Positions 7,928-16,394 of a stretch of DNA of 64,000 nt are shown piece after piece. Made by a program: the position numbers and the translations under genes. Source of the DNA: Flavobacterium sp. Lineage in GTDB: Bacteria > Bacteroidota > Bacteroidia > Flavobacteriales > Flavobacteriaceae. Numbering within the stretch: position 1 is the stretch's first letter; each line of letters starts with the position of its first letter. The stretch covers positions 62,001-126,000 of the forward strand of contig JAIPAM010000006.1 of the NCBI GenBank assembly GCA_021740105.1. The letters run 5' to 3'. The notes beneath the pieces are model-generated. The model made no database searches, had not been told where the DNA came from, and saw nothing but the letters and a program-made list of their open reading frames with translations.

Positions 7928-9223
7928 TTGGACAATAATAAAATATTAATCATCACTTATTATTGGCCTCCAGCAGGAGGGCCAGGTGTTCAGCGTTGGT
8001 TAAAATTCGTGAAATATTTACCTGATTTTGGTTTTCAACCAATCGTTTACATTCCAGAAAATCCATCTTATCCTATAATTGATGAAAACTTGCTTTCGGA
8101 AGTATCCAATAAAGCAATTATTTTGAGAAATAAAATTGTTGAGCCTTATCAATGGGCCTCTTTTTTATCAAAAAACAAAACCACCAAAATCAGTTCTGGA
8201 ATAATACCTAATAAGAAAAAGCAAACCTTTTTAGATCAATTATTGCTTTGGATTCGGGGCAATATCTTTATTCCCGACGCTCGTGTATTGTGGGTAAAAC
8301 CATCAGTTAAGTATTTAGAAAAATACATTATTGATAATGGAATTACCACAATTATTACCTCAGGACCACCACACAGTTTGCATTTAATTGGCTTGGGATT
8401 AAAACAAAAATTGAATGTTAAATGGATTACTGATTTCCGTGATCCTTGGACTACCATTGGCTATCATAAAGCGCTAAAATTATCTGAATATGCTGCTAAT
8501 AAACACAAAAAACTAGAGTTTAAAGTTTTAAATACTGCTGATTTGATATTGGTTACCAGTCCATCAACTAGAGCTGAATTTAAAAAAATAACTTCTAAGC
8601 CGATTGAAGTAATTACCAATGGTTTTGATGAAGAAAAAATTGGAAATCAGATAGTTGATAGAAAATTCACTTTATCCCATATTGGGTCTTTTTTATCGGA
8701 AAGGAATCCGAGAATTTTGTGGGAAAGTATTTCAGAATTGATTAGAGAAAATCCATTATTTGCCTCTCATTTCCAGTTAAAGTTGATTGGAGCAGTAAGC
8801 CAGGAAGTTTTAGATTCAATTGCTTTATTTCAGTTGCAGAAGTATGTAAATAATTTAGGTTATGTTTCTCATGATGAAGCTATTATTCATCAAAAAAAAT
8901 CTCAAGTTCTCTTGTTAATAGAAATTGATTCAGTAGATACCAAGAGTATAATCCCTGGTAAATTATTTGAATACTTAGTTTCCGAACGACCAATTATTGG
9001 CGTTGGCCCAAAAGGATCTGACTTTGCTGAAATAATTATTGATACCAATACAGGTGTTTTTGTAGATTATTCAGAAAAAGAAAAATTGAAGAATTATATC
9101 GCTAACTACTTTGGTTTATTTTTAGAAGGCAATTTAAAATCAAACGGAGTGGGATTGCAAAAGTATTCTAGAAAAAGCCTGACCGAAAAACTAGCCAATC
9201 TTTTAAATAGAAAATCATTATAA
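7928..9223 (+). CDS. Glycosyltransferase, GT4-like, TTG start
   Basis: A 431-residue soluble GT-B enzyme. The N-terminal domain starts KILIITYYWPPAGGPGVQRW (about 5-24), the usual opening of envelope-glycan GT4 enzymes in Bacteroidetes. It continues with ITSGPPHSLHLIG, WITDFRDPW, and a C-terminal nucleotide-sugar domain with IPGKLFEYLVSERPIIGVGP (about 340-359), whose Glu is the family's sugar-nucleotide contact. The start codon is TTG at 7928; no ATG precedes the conserved N-terminus. It follows the YfhO gene by 12 bases, so translation is probably coupled. Donor and acceptor are unknown. Confidence 0.85.
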   Translation: MDNNKILIITYYWPPAGGPGVQRWLKFVKYLPDFGFQPIVYIPENPSYPIIDENLLSEVSNKAIILRNKIVEPYQWASFLSKNKTTKISSGIIPNKKKQTFLDQLLLWIRGNIFIPDARVLWVKPSVKYLEKYIIDNGITTIITSGPPHSLHLIGLGLKQKLNVKWITDFRDPWTTIGYHKALKLSEYAANKHKKLEFKVLNTADLILVTSPSTRAEFKKITSKPIEVITNGFDEEKIGNQIVDRKFTLSHIGSFLSERNPRILWESISELIRENPLFASHFQLKLIGAVSQEVLDSIALFQLQKYVNNLGYVSHDEAIIHQKKSQVLLLIEIDSVDTKSIIPGKLFEYLVSERPIIGVGPKGSDFAEIIIDTNTGVFVDYSEKEKLKNYIANYFGLFLEGNLKSNGVGLQKYSRKSLTEKLANLLNRKSL

Positions 9224-9301
9224 TTTATTGTTTTACTTTTTTATTTTTTTATAATTGGATAACTTATTACCTTCGTCCACAATAGTTATTTTAGTATTTT
9301 A

Positions 9302-10492
9302 ATGAAAAATTCAACTTTCTTTTTTTCTGTATTATTTACAATTATATTTTCATCGCAATCAATTCATTGTCAAGTTTATAATGCTAATTATGCAGCTGTT
9401 GTAAACCAATGTTCGAGTTCAAATATTCTAAATAATTTGACTGAATACGAGGCCCTTGGAGTGAAAAGAAGGGGAACAGTTGCCTTGGATAATACTTTAA
9501 CTTGGTTAAAAAATAAATATTTAAGCTACGGTTATACGGCCAGCCAAATTACTGAAGATTCTTATACTTATACTGGTTCAACTGCTGTTTGTAAAAATCT
9601 TGTGGTTACAAAAATAGGAACCGTTTATCCTAATACCTTTATTATTATTGACGGCCATTACGATTCGATAAATGGAACTGGAACCAATGATAATGGAAGT
9701 GGATTGGTTTGTATTTTAGAAGTGGCTAGATTATTAAAAAATATTCCAACTAAATATTCAATTAAATTTATCAATTTTAGTGGCGAAGAAGATGGATTAC
9801 ATGGAAGTCAACATTTTGTTTCCGCTGTTGTCAATGCAACTATTCCCAAGATGGATATCAAATTGGTTTTTAATATAGATGAGGTAGGAGGAGTTGCTGG
9901 TATGGTAAATAATACCATTACTTGTGAAAGAGACCTATCTTCACCCACATCGAATAATGCGGCTTCTGCCGTAGTTACCAATGAATTGATTACGTGTGTT
10001 GGATTATATTCTCCCTTGAATACCTTTTTAGATCGTGCCTATGCTTCTGATTATATGTCTTTTCAAAGCAATAATGAGGTAATTACAGGTTTTTTCGAAA
10101 GAAATGTAACCACTCACAAACATACACCAACCGATTTTTTAATCAATATGGATCCTACTTATAATTACAATGTTGCTAAAGCGGCTATAGGCGCCATGTT
10201 ACATTTTTCGGTAGTCGATACTTCATTGACCAATGAAGAATTTGAATCTAGTTTTCAAGGTTCAATCTATCCTAATCCAGCAAATGATCTACTTTACGTG
10301 AATTGTGGAAAATTAGATAGGAATTACACTTTTAAATTAATTGATTTATTAGGTAACACTATTTTGACAAAATCATTTGAAATAGCTAGTCAAAATGAGC
10401 CTATTTTGATTTCAGATTTACCTAAAGGAATTTATTTGGGTGTTATTGAATCCGGTAATAATAAATACACAAAGAAAATAATTATCAATTAA
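9302..10492 (+). CDS. Secreted M28 family zinc metallopeptidase with T9SS sorting domain
   Basis: A 396-residue exported peptidase. Signal peptide at about 1-23 (ending SIHCQ). The M28 catalytic domain (about 80-300) shows H119 and D121 in GHYDS, D130 in NDNGSG, the general-base pair E162/E163 in SGEEDG, D193 in NIDEVGG, and a late histidine in HKHTPTD (272 or 274), a full two-zinc aminopeptidase set. Residues about 320-396 form a type IX secretion sorting domain (YPNPANDLLYV to KKIIIN). The protein should be secreted or attached to the cell surface. It converges on uvrA with a 4-base overlap of the coding ends. Confidence 0.9.
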   Translation: MKNSTFFFSVLFTIIFSSQSIHCQVYNANYAAVVNQCSSSNILNNLTEYEALGVKRRGTVALDNTLTWLKNKYLSYGYTASQITEDSYTYTGSTAVCKNLVVTKIGTVYPNTFIIIDGHYDSINGTGTNDNGSGLVCILEVARLLKNIPTKYSIKFINFSGEEDGLHGSQHFVSAVVNATIPKMDIKLVFNIDEVGGVAGMVNNTITCERDLSSPTSNNAASAVVTNELITCVGLYSPLNTFLDRAYASDYMSFQSNNEVITGFFERNVTTHKHTPTDFLINMDPTYNYNVAKAAIGAMLHFSVVDTSLTNEEFESSFQGSIYPNPANDLLYVNCGKLDRNYTFKLIDLLGNTILTKSFEIASQNEPILISDLPKGIYLGVIESGNNKYTKKIIIN

Positions 10493-13281
10493 TTTAGTTT
10501 ATCATTTAAGTATTTAGCAGTAATTGATTTTTTGTTTTTTACAATTTCTTCCGGGGTTCCAATGGCTAAAATTTGACCTCCTAATTCTCCTCCCTCAGGA
10601 CCTAAATCAATAATATGGTCTGCACATTTTATCAAATCTAAATTGTGTTCAATTACAATAATAGAATGGCCTTTTTCAATTAATGCATCAAAAGAAGTTA
10701 GTAATTTTTTGATATCATGAAAATGCAAACCTGTAGTAGGTTCATCAAAAACAAATAACGCCTTGTCTTTAGTACTTCCTTTAACCAAAAATGACGCTAA
10801 TTTAATACGTTGTGCCTCACCACCAGAAAGCGTCGATGAAGATTGTCCTAATTGGACATATCCTAATCCGACATCTTGAAGAGGTTGTAATTTTTGAACA
10901 ATTTTAGTCATATTAGTTTTCTTAAAAAACTCTAAAGAATCATCAACAGTCATCGTTAAGATATTGTCTATATTTTTTCCTTCAAAAGCAACTTCAAGCA
11001 CTTCCTTTTTGAATCTTTTTCCTTTACAAGTTTCACATGGAAGCTGAACATCAGCCATAAATACCATTTCTACATTAATAGCACCTTCACCTTTACAGGT
11101 TTCGCAACGTCCGCCATCCACATTAAATGAAAAATGTTTGGGTTGGTAGCCTCGAATTTTTGATAATTTTTCTTTAGCAAATAAATCTCTGATATCGTCA
11201 TAGGCTTTTATGTAAGTCACCGGATTCGAACGCGAACTTCTACCAATTGGATTTTGATCGACATATTCAATGTGTCTAATCTTATGATAATAACCCTGCA
11301 TATCGGTAAATTGCCCTGCTTTATCACCTATACCATCTATTTTTTTTTGCATGGCAGGAAATAGAATTTTTTTCACCAGCGTACTTTTTCCACTACCAGA
11401 AACTCCTGTAATTACGGTTAATACTTCGAGAGGAAATTTTACAGTTACATTTTGTAGATTATTTTCTCGAGCACCAATAATTTCTATATAAGAAGACCAT
11501 TTTCTTCTACTTTTAGGTACTTCAATTTTTAAACTGCCATTTAAATAGTTGGCAGTTAATGTATTCTCTTTGAGAATTTCTTCAAAAGCACCTTGGGCTA
11601 CCAATTCTCCTCCATGTGTTCCTGCTTCAGGGCCAATGTCAATGATCATATCGGCGGCTTTCATAATGTCTTCATCGTGTTCAACAATGATAACAGTATT
11701 CCCCAAATCTCGCAGTGACAGCAGAACTTTTATTAATCTTTCGGTATCTTTTGGATGCAATCCAATACTAGGTTCATCTAAAATGTACATCGATCCAACC
11801 AAGCTACTTCCTAAAGAAGTCGCCAAATTAATTCGCTGTGATTCTCCTCCCGAAAGTGTCGCAGAATTTCTATTTAGAGTTAGATAGTCAAGTCCAACAT
11901 CTACTAAAAACTTTAATCGACTATTTATTTCAACCAATAATCGTTTGGCTACTTTTTGATCAAAATCGGATATTTCTAATGCATCAAAGAAGTGTACTAG
12001 TTTCTTAATTGATATTTGAACTAGATCTGAAATAGTTTTTCCTCCAATTTTAATATAAGAGGCCTCAACTCTAAGCCGATTTCCTTTGCAACTATTGCAT
12101 TTGGTTTTGCCACGATACCTAGAAAGCATCACTCGATTTTGAATTTTATAATTTTTCTCTTCTAATTCTCTAAAGAAATCGTTCAATCCAGTAAAGTAGG
12201 AATTTCCTTCCCAAACCAATGCTTTATCTTTTTCGGAGAGTTCAAAGTAGGGTTTGTGAATTGGAAAATCAAATTTATAAGCATTGTTAACCAATTCATC
12301 TCTGTACCAACTCATACTTTCCCCGCGCCAAGCGTAAATAGCGTTTTCATAGATTGAAAGAGCGGTATTTGGAATTACTAATTCTTCATCAATTCCAATA
12401 ACGCTCCCGTAACCCTCACAAACAGGGCAAGCTCCATAAGGATTGTTAAAACTGAACAAGTGAACGTTAGGCTCTAAAAAAGAAATTCCATCCAATTCAA
12501 AATTGTTACTATAGCTTATTCTGTTATTACTAGCTACTTCCTGTAAACAACAAACGCCTTTACCTTCGTAGAATGCGGTTTGAACAGCATCTGCCAATCG
12601 ATTGTAAAAATCTTCATCGTCTTGAATTACAATTCGGTCAATGATCAATAAAACTTCTTTTTTAGTCAATGATTTTGATTCTATTTGATCCAAACGAACC
12701 ATCTCATTATCAACTAATATTCTAGAGAAACCTATTTTTAAAAGAGCGGTTAGTTTGTCTTCTAATTTTCTTCCTTTTTCTAAGTGAATAGGAGCAAGAA
12801 GTAGCCATTTACTATCAATTCCGAAGGTTTTAATTTCATTTATGACATCGGAAACGCTATCTCGTTTTACTTCTTTTCCTGAAACAGGAGAGTAGGTTTT
12901 GCCAATTCTAGCATATAACAACTTTAAGTAATCATATATTTCAGTTGAAGTACCCACAGTTGAACGCGCATTAGTTGTATTTACTTTTTGTTCAATTGCT
13001 ATAGCGGGAGCAATACCTTTTATATATTCCACTTTAGGTTTGTCCAATCTACCCAAAAATTGACGCGCATAAGAAGACAAACTTTCTACATATCTTCTCT
13101 GACCTTCAGCATATAAAGTATCAAATGCCAAGCTTGATTTTCCAGAACCGGATAAACCAGTAATAACTACTAATTTATTACGCGGAATGGCTACATCAAG
13201 ATTTTTCAAGTTATGAACTTGAGCTCCTTTGATAATAATATTTTTTTTGGGTTCTAGATTTGTAATATCAGTTTTAATCAT
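10489..13281 (-). CDS. uvrA: UvrABC excinuclease subunit A
   Basis: Damage-recognition ATPase of nucleotide excision repair, 930 residues from the ATG at 13281. Two ABC modules are visible: Walker A GLSGSGKSS (42-50) and GVSGSGKST in the second half, signature LSGGESQR and LSGGEAQR, and DEP(S/T)(I/T)GLH Walker B motifs in each. Zinc modules are seen as CxxC pairs: CPVC, CNSC, and CETC...CETC around a second-half insertion. A TTG at 13302 would add seven residues, but it lies inside the TATCTTTG -7 box, so the ATG is the real start. The 3' end overlaps the M28 peptidase gene by 4 bases tail to tail. Confidence 0.97.
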   Translation of the reverse strand: MIKTDITNLEPKKNIIIKGAQVHNLKNLDVAIPRNKLVVITGLSGSGKSSLAFDTLYAEGQRRYVESLSSYARQFLGRLDKPKVEYIKGIAPAIAIEQKVNTTNARSTVGTSTEIYDYLKLLYARIGKTYSPVSGKEVKRDSVSDVINEIKTFGIDSKWLLLAPIHLEKGRKLEDKLTALLKIGFSRILVDNEMVRLDQIESKSLTKKEVLLIIDRIVIQDDEDFYNRLADAVQTAFYEGKGVCCLQEVASNNRISYSNNFELDGISFLEPNVHLFSFNNPYGACPVCEGYGSVIGIDEELVIPNTALSIYENAIYAWRGESMSWYRDELVNNAYKFDFPIHKPYFELSEKDKALVWEGNSYFTGLNDFFRELEEKNYKIQNRVMLSRYRGKTKCNSCKGNRLRVEASYIKIGGKTISDLVQISIKKLVHFFDALEISDFDQKVAKRLLVEINSRLKFLVDVGLDYLTLNRNSATLSGGESQRINLATSLGSSLVGSMYILDEPSIGLHPKDTERLIKVLLSLRDLGNTVIIVEHDEDIMKAADMIIDIGPEAGTHGGELVAQGAFEEILKENTLTANYLNGSLKIEVPKSRRKWSSYIEIIGARENNLQNVTVKFPLEVLTVITGVSGSGKSTLVKKILFPAMQKKIDGIGDKAGQFTDMQGYYHKIRHIEYVDQNPIGRSSRSNPVTYIKAYDDIRDLFAKEKLSKIRGYQPKHFSFNVDGGRCETCKGEGAINVEMVFMADVQLPCETCKGKRFKKEVLEVAFEGKNIDNILTMTVDDSLEFFKKTNMTKIVQKLQPLQDVGLGYVQLGQSSSTLSGGEAQRIKLASFLVKGSTKDKALFVFDEPTTGLHFHDIKKLLTSFDALIEKGHSIIVIEHNLDLIKCADHIIDLGPEGGELGGQILAIGTPEEIVKNKKSITAKYLNDKLN

Positions 13282-13299
13282 GTTGAATTTTAAAGATTG

Positions 13300-13307
13300 C
13301 AAAGATA
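13300..13307 (-). promoter_or_regulatory. Predicted -7 box for uvrA
   Basis: The minus strand reads TATCTTTG, an exact TAnnTTTG match, 18 bases before the ATG at 13281. It excludes the upstream in-frame TTG at 13302 as a start. I did not see an obvious SOS-type palindrome next to it. Confidence 0.55.
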
Positions 13308-13701
13308 ATTAAATATAACTATACAATCTTCTATGAAAAGTTAAACTGTTAATTCAATATTATTTTAAGTCTCTAGTTATGGAAATTATAAAATACTAAT
13401 CTATTTTTTAAACTATTCATTTTTATTGATATTAAATATTTTAGCATTTTTTTTGTATTTATAGTTCATAATTATCTTCTGTATTTTACGAAAACGTAAT
13501 AGTAAAACTTAACATTACCTCAACATAATAAATAATTAGGTAACTGATAGTGTGATGTAAATCCCCCTTAAACTATTGTAGTTACTTAATTTATTGTCAT
13601 ATATATTTATTTTCTATTTGTATAGTTTTTATATAGTATTTTCTAAACCAACTAATTTATAAGTCTGTTAAATTTGAATATTAACTTTTTAATCTATTAA
13701 C
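13308..13701. other. Long intergenic region upstream of the glucan utilisation locus
   Basis: About 390 bases with no gene. It is very AT-rich and contains one clear dyad: GTAACT-g-ATAGT (13540-13551) facing ACTAT-tgt-AGTTAC (13572-13585), an 11-bp interrupted stem around a 20-base centre, plus a TAAATTTG -7 box at 13669. The dyad could be a regulator site or an RNA hairpin. Nothing else stands out. Confidence 0.5.
13669..13676 (+). promoter_or_regulatory. Predicted -7 box for the T9SS glucan-binding protein
   Basis: TAAATTTG matches TAnnTTTG, 25 bases before the ATG at 13702. Confidence 0.45.
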
Positions 13702-16230
13702 ATGAAAAAAATTACTTTTTTGATTTTCCTTTTAGTTTCTACTCTAGGATTTTCTCAACCAACAACAAATGCTCCGGTCCCAACCCGTTTACAGGCAAAT
13801 GTTATTTCAATTTTTAGTGATAGCTATACTTCGGTTGCAACCGATTTTAATCCTGGATGGGGACAATCAGGTGCTGTTAACACTACTTTTAACCCTACAG
13901 GTTCAGGAACTAATGTAGCTTTAGCTTACACTAATTTCAATTACCAAGGTACTTTATTAACTACACAAAATGCTTCTGCTATGGAGTTTCTTCATATAGA
14001 CGTATGGTGTAGTGCTAACCCTACAAATTCAATTTTAAAAGTTAGTCCAATAAACAATGGTACTGGTGTTGGAGAATTTCTAGTAACTGTGAATCACACT
14101 GCAGGTTCTTGGGCAAGCGTTGATATTCCTAAAAGTGCATTCACAGGAATGAATTGGGATTCTGTTTTTCAATTAAAATTTGCTGCTAACGGTCCTGGAA
14201 GTACAGTTCCAATTAATGTTTATTTGGATAATATTTATTTTTGGAAAGCACCTGCTGCAACTGGAACACCAACAATTACTGGTTTCTCAGTACCTGCAAA
14301 ATTAATGGGTGATGCCCCATTTGCAATTACACCTCCAACTAGTAATAGTAATGGAGCATTTACTTACACGAGTAGCAATACAGCTGTTGCAACAATTAGC
14401 GGAAGCACAATTACAGTTGTTGGAGTTGGTACTTCTACTATTACAGCTAACCAAGCTGCTGCTGGATCATTTTCTGCAGGAAGCACTACTGCTTTATTTA
14501 CTGTAACTTTTGGTCCTCCAACGGTTGCAGCTCCTGCACCTCCTACAAGAGTTGCTGCTGATGTAATGAATTATTACAGTAACGCATACACTGAAATTGC
14601 CGGAACAGATTGGAACCCTAACTGGGGACAAACTACTGTTGCAACACAAATTTTAGTTGCTGGAAATGCGACTAGAAGTATGACCAACTTAAATTACCAA
14701 GGTGCTCAGTTTGCTGCAGCTCAAAATGTTTCTACAATGAACACTTTACACCTTGATTTATGGACTCCTGATTGTACTTCTTTCAAAGTTTCTTTAATTA
14801 GTGCTGGTTTAGAAAATGCAGTTACATTAACTCCTACACTTTCTGGATGGAATAGTTTTGATATTCCTTTGACTAGTTATACGGTACCTAATTTATCTGC
14901 AATTATTCAATTCAAATTTGAATCGGTTACTCCTGGTAAAGCAGTATATTTAGATAATATTTATTTCTGGAGAAATCCTGCTGCTTTAGTAGCACCATCT
15001 TTACCAATTGATTTTGAATCTTCTGCAGTAGCTTACACATTCACTGATTTTGATGGAGGTACTGCAACTAAAATTGCAAATCCAAATTCTGGAGGAATTA
15101 ACACTTCAGCTAATGTTGCTAGAATGGTAAAAGGTGCTGGTCAAGTTTGGGCAGGTAGTTTAATCACTATGGCTGCTCCAATTAATTTCACCGTTAATAA
15201 AATATTTAAAGTTAAAGTGTATTCTCCAAGAATTGGTGCTAAACTTTTATTAAAAGTGGAAGGTGCTGCTGGTGTAGTTCCATTTGAAAAAGAAGTCGTA
15301 GGAACTGTTGCAAATGCATGGGAAGAAATGACATTTGACTATCAAGCTGTTTCAACTACTAATGTTTACACTAAATTAGTTTTCATATTTGATCTTGGTA
15401 CTGCGGGTAACGGATCTGCTAATTATACTTTCTTAGTTGATGATATTCGTTTAATTGCACCTACTGGTCCAGTTTTAACTCAAATGAGTTTACCAGTTAC
15501 TTTTGATTCTACAACGGTTGATTATGGTTTAATTTCGTTCGGAGGTACTGCTTCTACTGTAGTTGTTGATCCTACTTTAGCTTCTAACAAAGTGGCTAGA
15601 GTAATTAAAAATGCTCCAGAAACTTGGGCAGGTACTACAGTTACAGGTGCTGCTGAACTTGGATTTAGCCCAGCTATTCCTTTCACTCCAACGGATAGAA
15701 AAATGAATGTAAGAGTTTGGTCTCCAACTGCTGGTATTCCAGTACGTTTAAAAGTGGAAGTTTCTGGTCAACCTACTCAATCTGTTGAAACAGAAGCGTT
15801 AACTACTGTTGCTAACGGGTGGCAAACAATGGAATTCAATTTCAACAATCAAGCTGCTGGAACTGCTGCTTTCAATGCTGCATTCCCATATAATAAAGCT
15901 TCTATCTTCTTCAATTTTGGTGTAGCTGGATCAGGTCAAACTTATTATTTTGATGACATGAAATTTGGTGCTGCTGCTTTAGGTGTTTCTTCATTCGAAG
16001 CTTCAAACATCAGAATGTACCCAAATCCAACTTCTTCTGTTTTCACAATTGAAGCAAATGATGCAATTCAAAGCGTTGCTTTATACAACGTTCTTGGTCA
16101 AGAAGTTCTTGCTAAGAATTCTAATAGTACTTCTGTTACTTTAGATGTTGCTAATCTTCAAACTGGAGTTTATGTTGTTAAAACAATGATTGGAGGAGTT
16201 ACTGCTACTTCAAGATTAGTTAAAAATTAG
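13702..16230 (+). CDS. T9SS-secreted multi-domain carbohydrate-binding protein
   Basis: An 842-residue exported protein, Ser/Thr/Ala/Gly-rich, with signal peptide 1-18. Order of domains: a beta-sandwich module (about 30-185) ending YLDNIYFWK; a Big_2-like Ig domain (about 190-272); a second copy of the first module (about 278-430) ending YLDNIYFWR; a third module (about 434-586) starting LPIDFES; a related fourth (about 592-758); and a T9SS sorting domain (about 765-842, YPNPTSS to SRLVKN). The LDNIYFW ends are typical of CBM-like jelly rolls near laminarinases. No catalytic motif is visible, so binding of glucan outside the cell is the inferred role. The third module is closely related to one in the lipoprotein at 24038. 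Confidence 0.78.
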   Translation: MKKITFLIFLLVSTLGFSQPTTNAPVPTRLQANVISIFSDSYTSVATDFNPGWGQSGAVNTTFNPTGSGTNVALAYTNFNYQGTLLTTQNASAMEFLHIDVWCSANPTNSILKVSPINNGTGVGEFLVTVNHTAGSWASVDIPKSAFTGMNWDSVFQLKFAANGPGSTVPINVYLDNIYFWKAPAATGTPTITGFSVPAKLMGDAPFAITPPTSNSNGAFTYTSSNTAVATISGSTITVVGVGTSTITANQAAAGSFSAGSTTALFTVTFGPPTVAAPAPPTRVAADVMNYYSNAYTEIAGTDWNPNWGQTTVATQILVAGNATRSMTNLNYQGAQFAAAQNVSTMNTLHLDLWTPDCTSFKVSLISAGLENAVTLTPTLSGWNSFDIPLTSYTVPNLSAIIQFKFESVTPGKAVYLDNIYFWRNPAALVAPSLPIDFESSAVAYTFTDFDGGTATKIANPNSGGINTSANVARMVKGAGQVWAGSLITMAAPINFTVNKIFKVKVYSPRIGAKLLLKVEGAAGVVPFEKEVVGTVANAWEEMTFDYQAVSTTNVYTKLVFIFDLGTAGNGSANYTFLVDDIRLIAPTGPVLTQMSLPVTFDSTTVDYGLISFGGTASTVVVDPTLASNKVARVIKNAPETWAGTTVTGAAELGFSPAIPFTPTDRKMNVRVWSPTAGIPVRLKVEVSGQPTQSVETEALTTVANGWQTMEFNFNNQAAGTAAFNAAFPYNKASIFFNFGVAGSGQTYYFDDMKFGAAALGVSSFEASNIRMYPNPTSSVFTIEANDAIQSVALYNVLGQEVLAKNSNSTSVTLDVANLQTGVYVVKTMIGGVTATSRLVKN

Positions 16231-16254
16231 TTTAGATTATAGTTTATTGTTTAG

Positions 16255-16289
16255 AAAACACGTTCTGAAAAGAACGTGTTTTTTTTTAC
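16255..16289 (+). terminator. Intrinsic terminator after the T9SS binding protein
   Basis: A 12-bp perfect stem, AAAACACGTTCT (16255-16266) with AGAACGTGTTTT (16271-16282), a GAAA loop and a following T run. It separates this gene from the regulator. Confidence 0.85.
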
Positions 16290-16338
16290 TATTTTATAAA
16301 ACCCATAAAAATGAAAATAATAAATTTTTAGTTTTATA

Positions 16339-16367
16339 TTGTTTAATTTGATTTTTTTTTATCTTTA
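16339..16367 (+). promoter_or_regulatory. Predicted promoter of the glucan-locus regulator
   Basis: TTG at 16339-16341, an 18-base spacer, then TATCTTTA at 16360-16367 (one mismatch to TAnnTTTG), 27 bases before the ATG at 16395. The spacer length suits a Bacteroidota -33/-7 promoter. Confidence 0.45.
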
Positions 16368-16394
16368 TAATCCGTTAAAAATTAATATAATTTC

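Noticed and set aside
8236..8457. Antisense open frame within the glycosyltransferase
   Set aside because: Shadow frame with no start context or family resemblance.
13282..13302. A TTG start that would lengthen UvrA by seven residues
   Set aside because: The codon lies within the TATCTTTG -7 box; the ATG at 13281 has the usual 18-base spacing.
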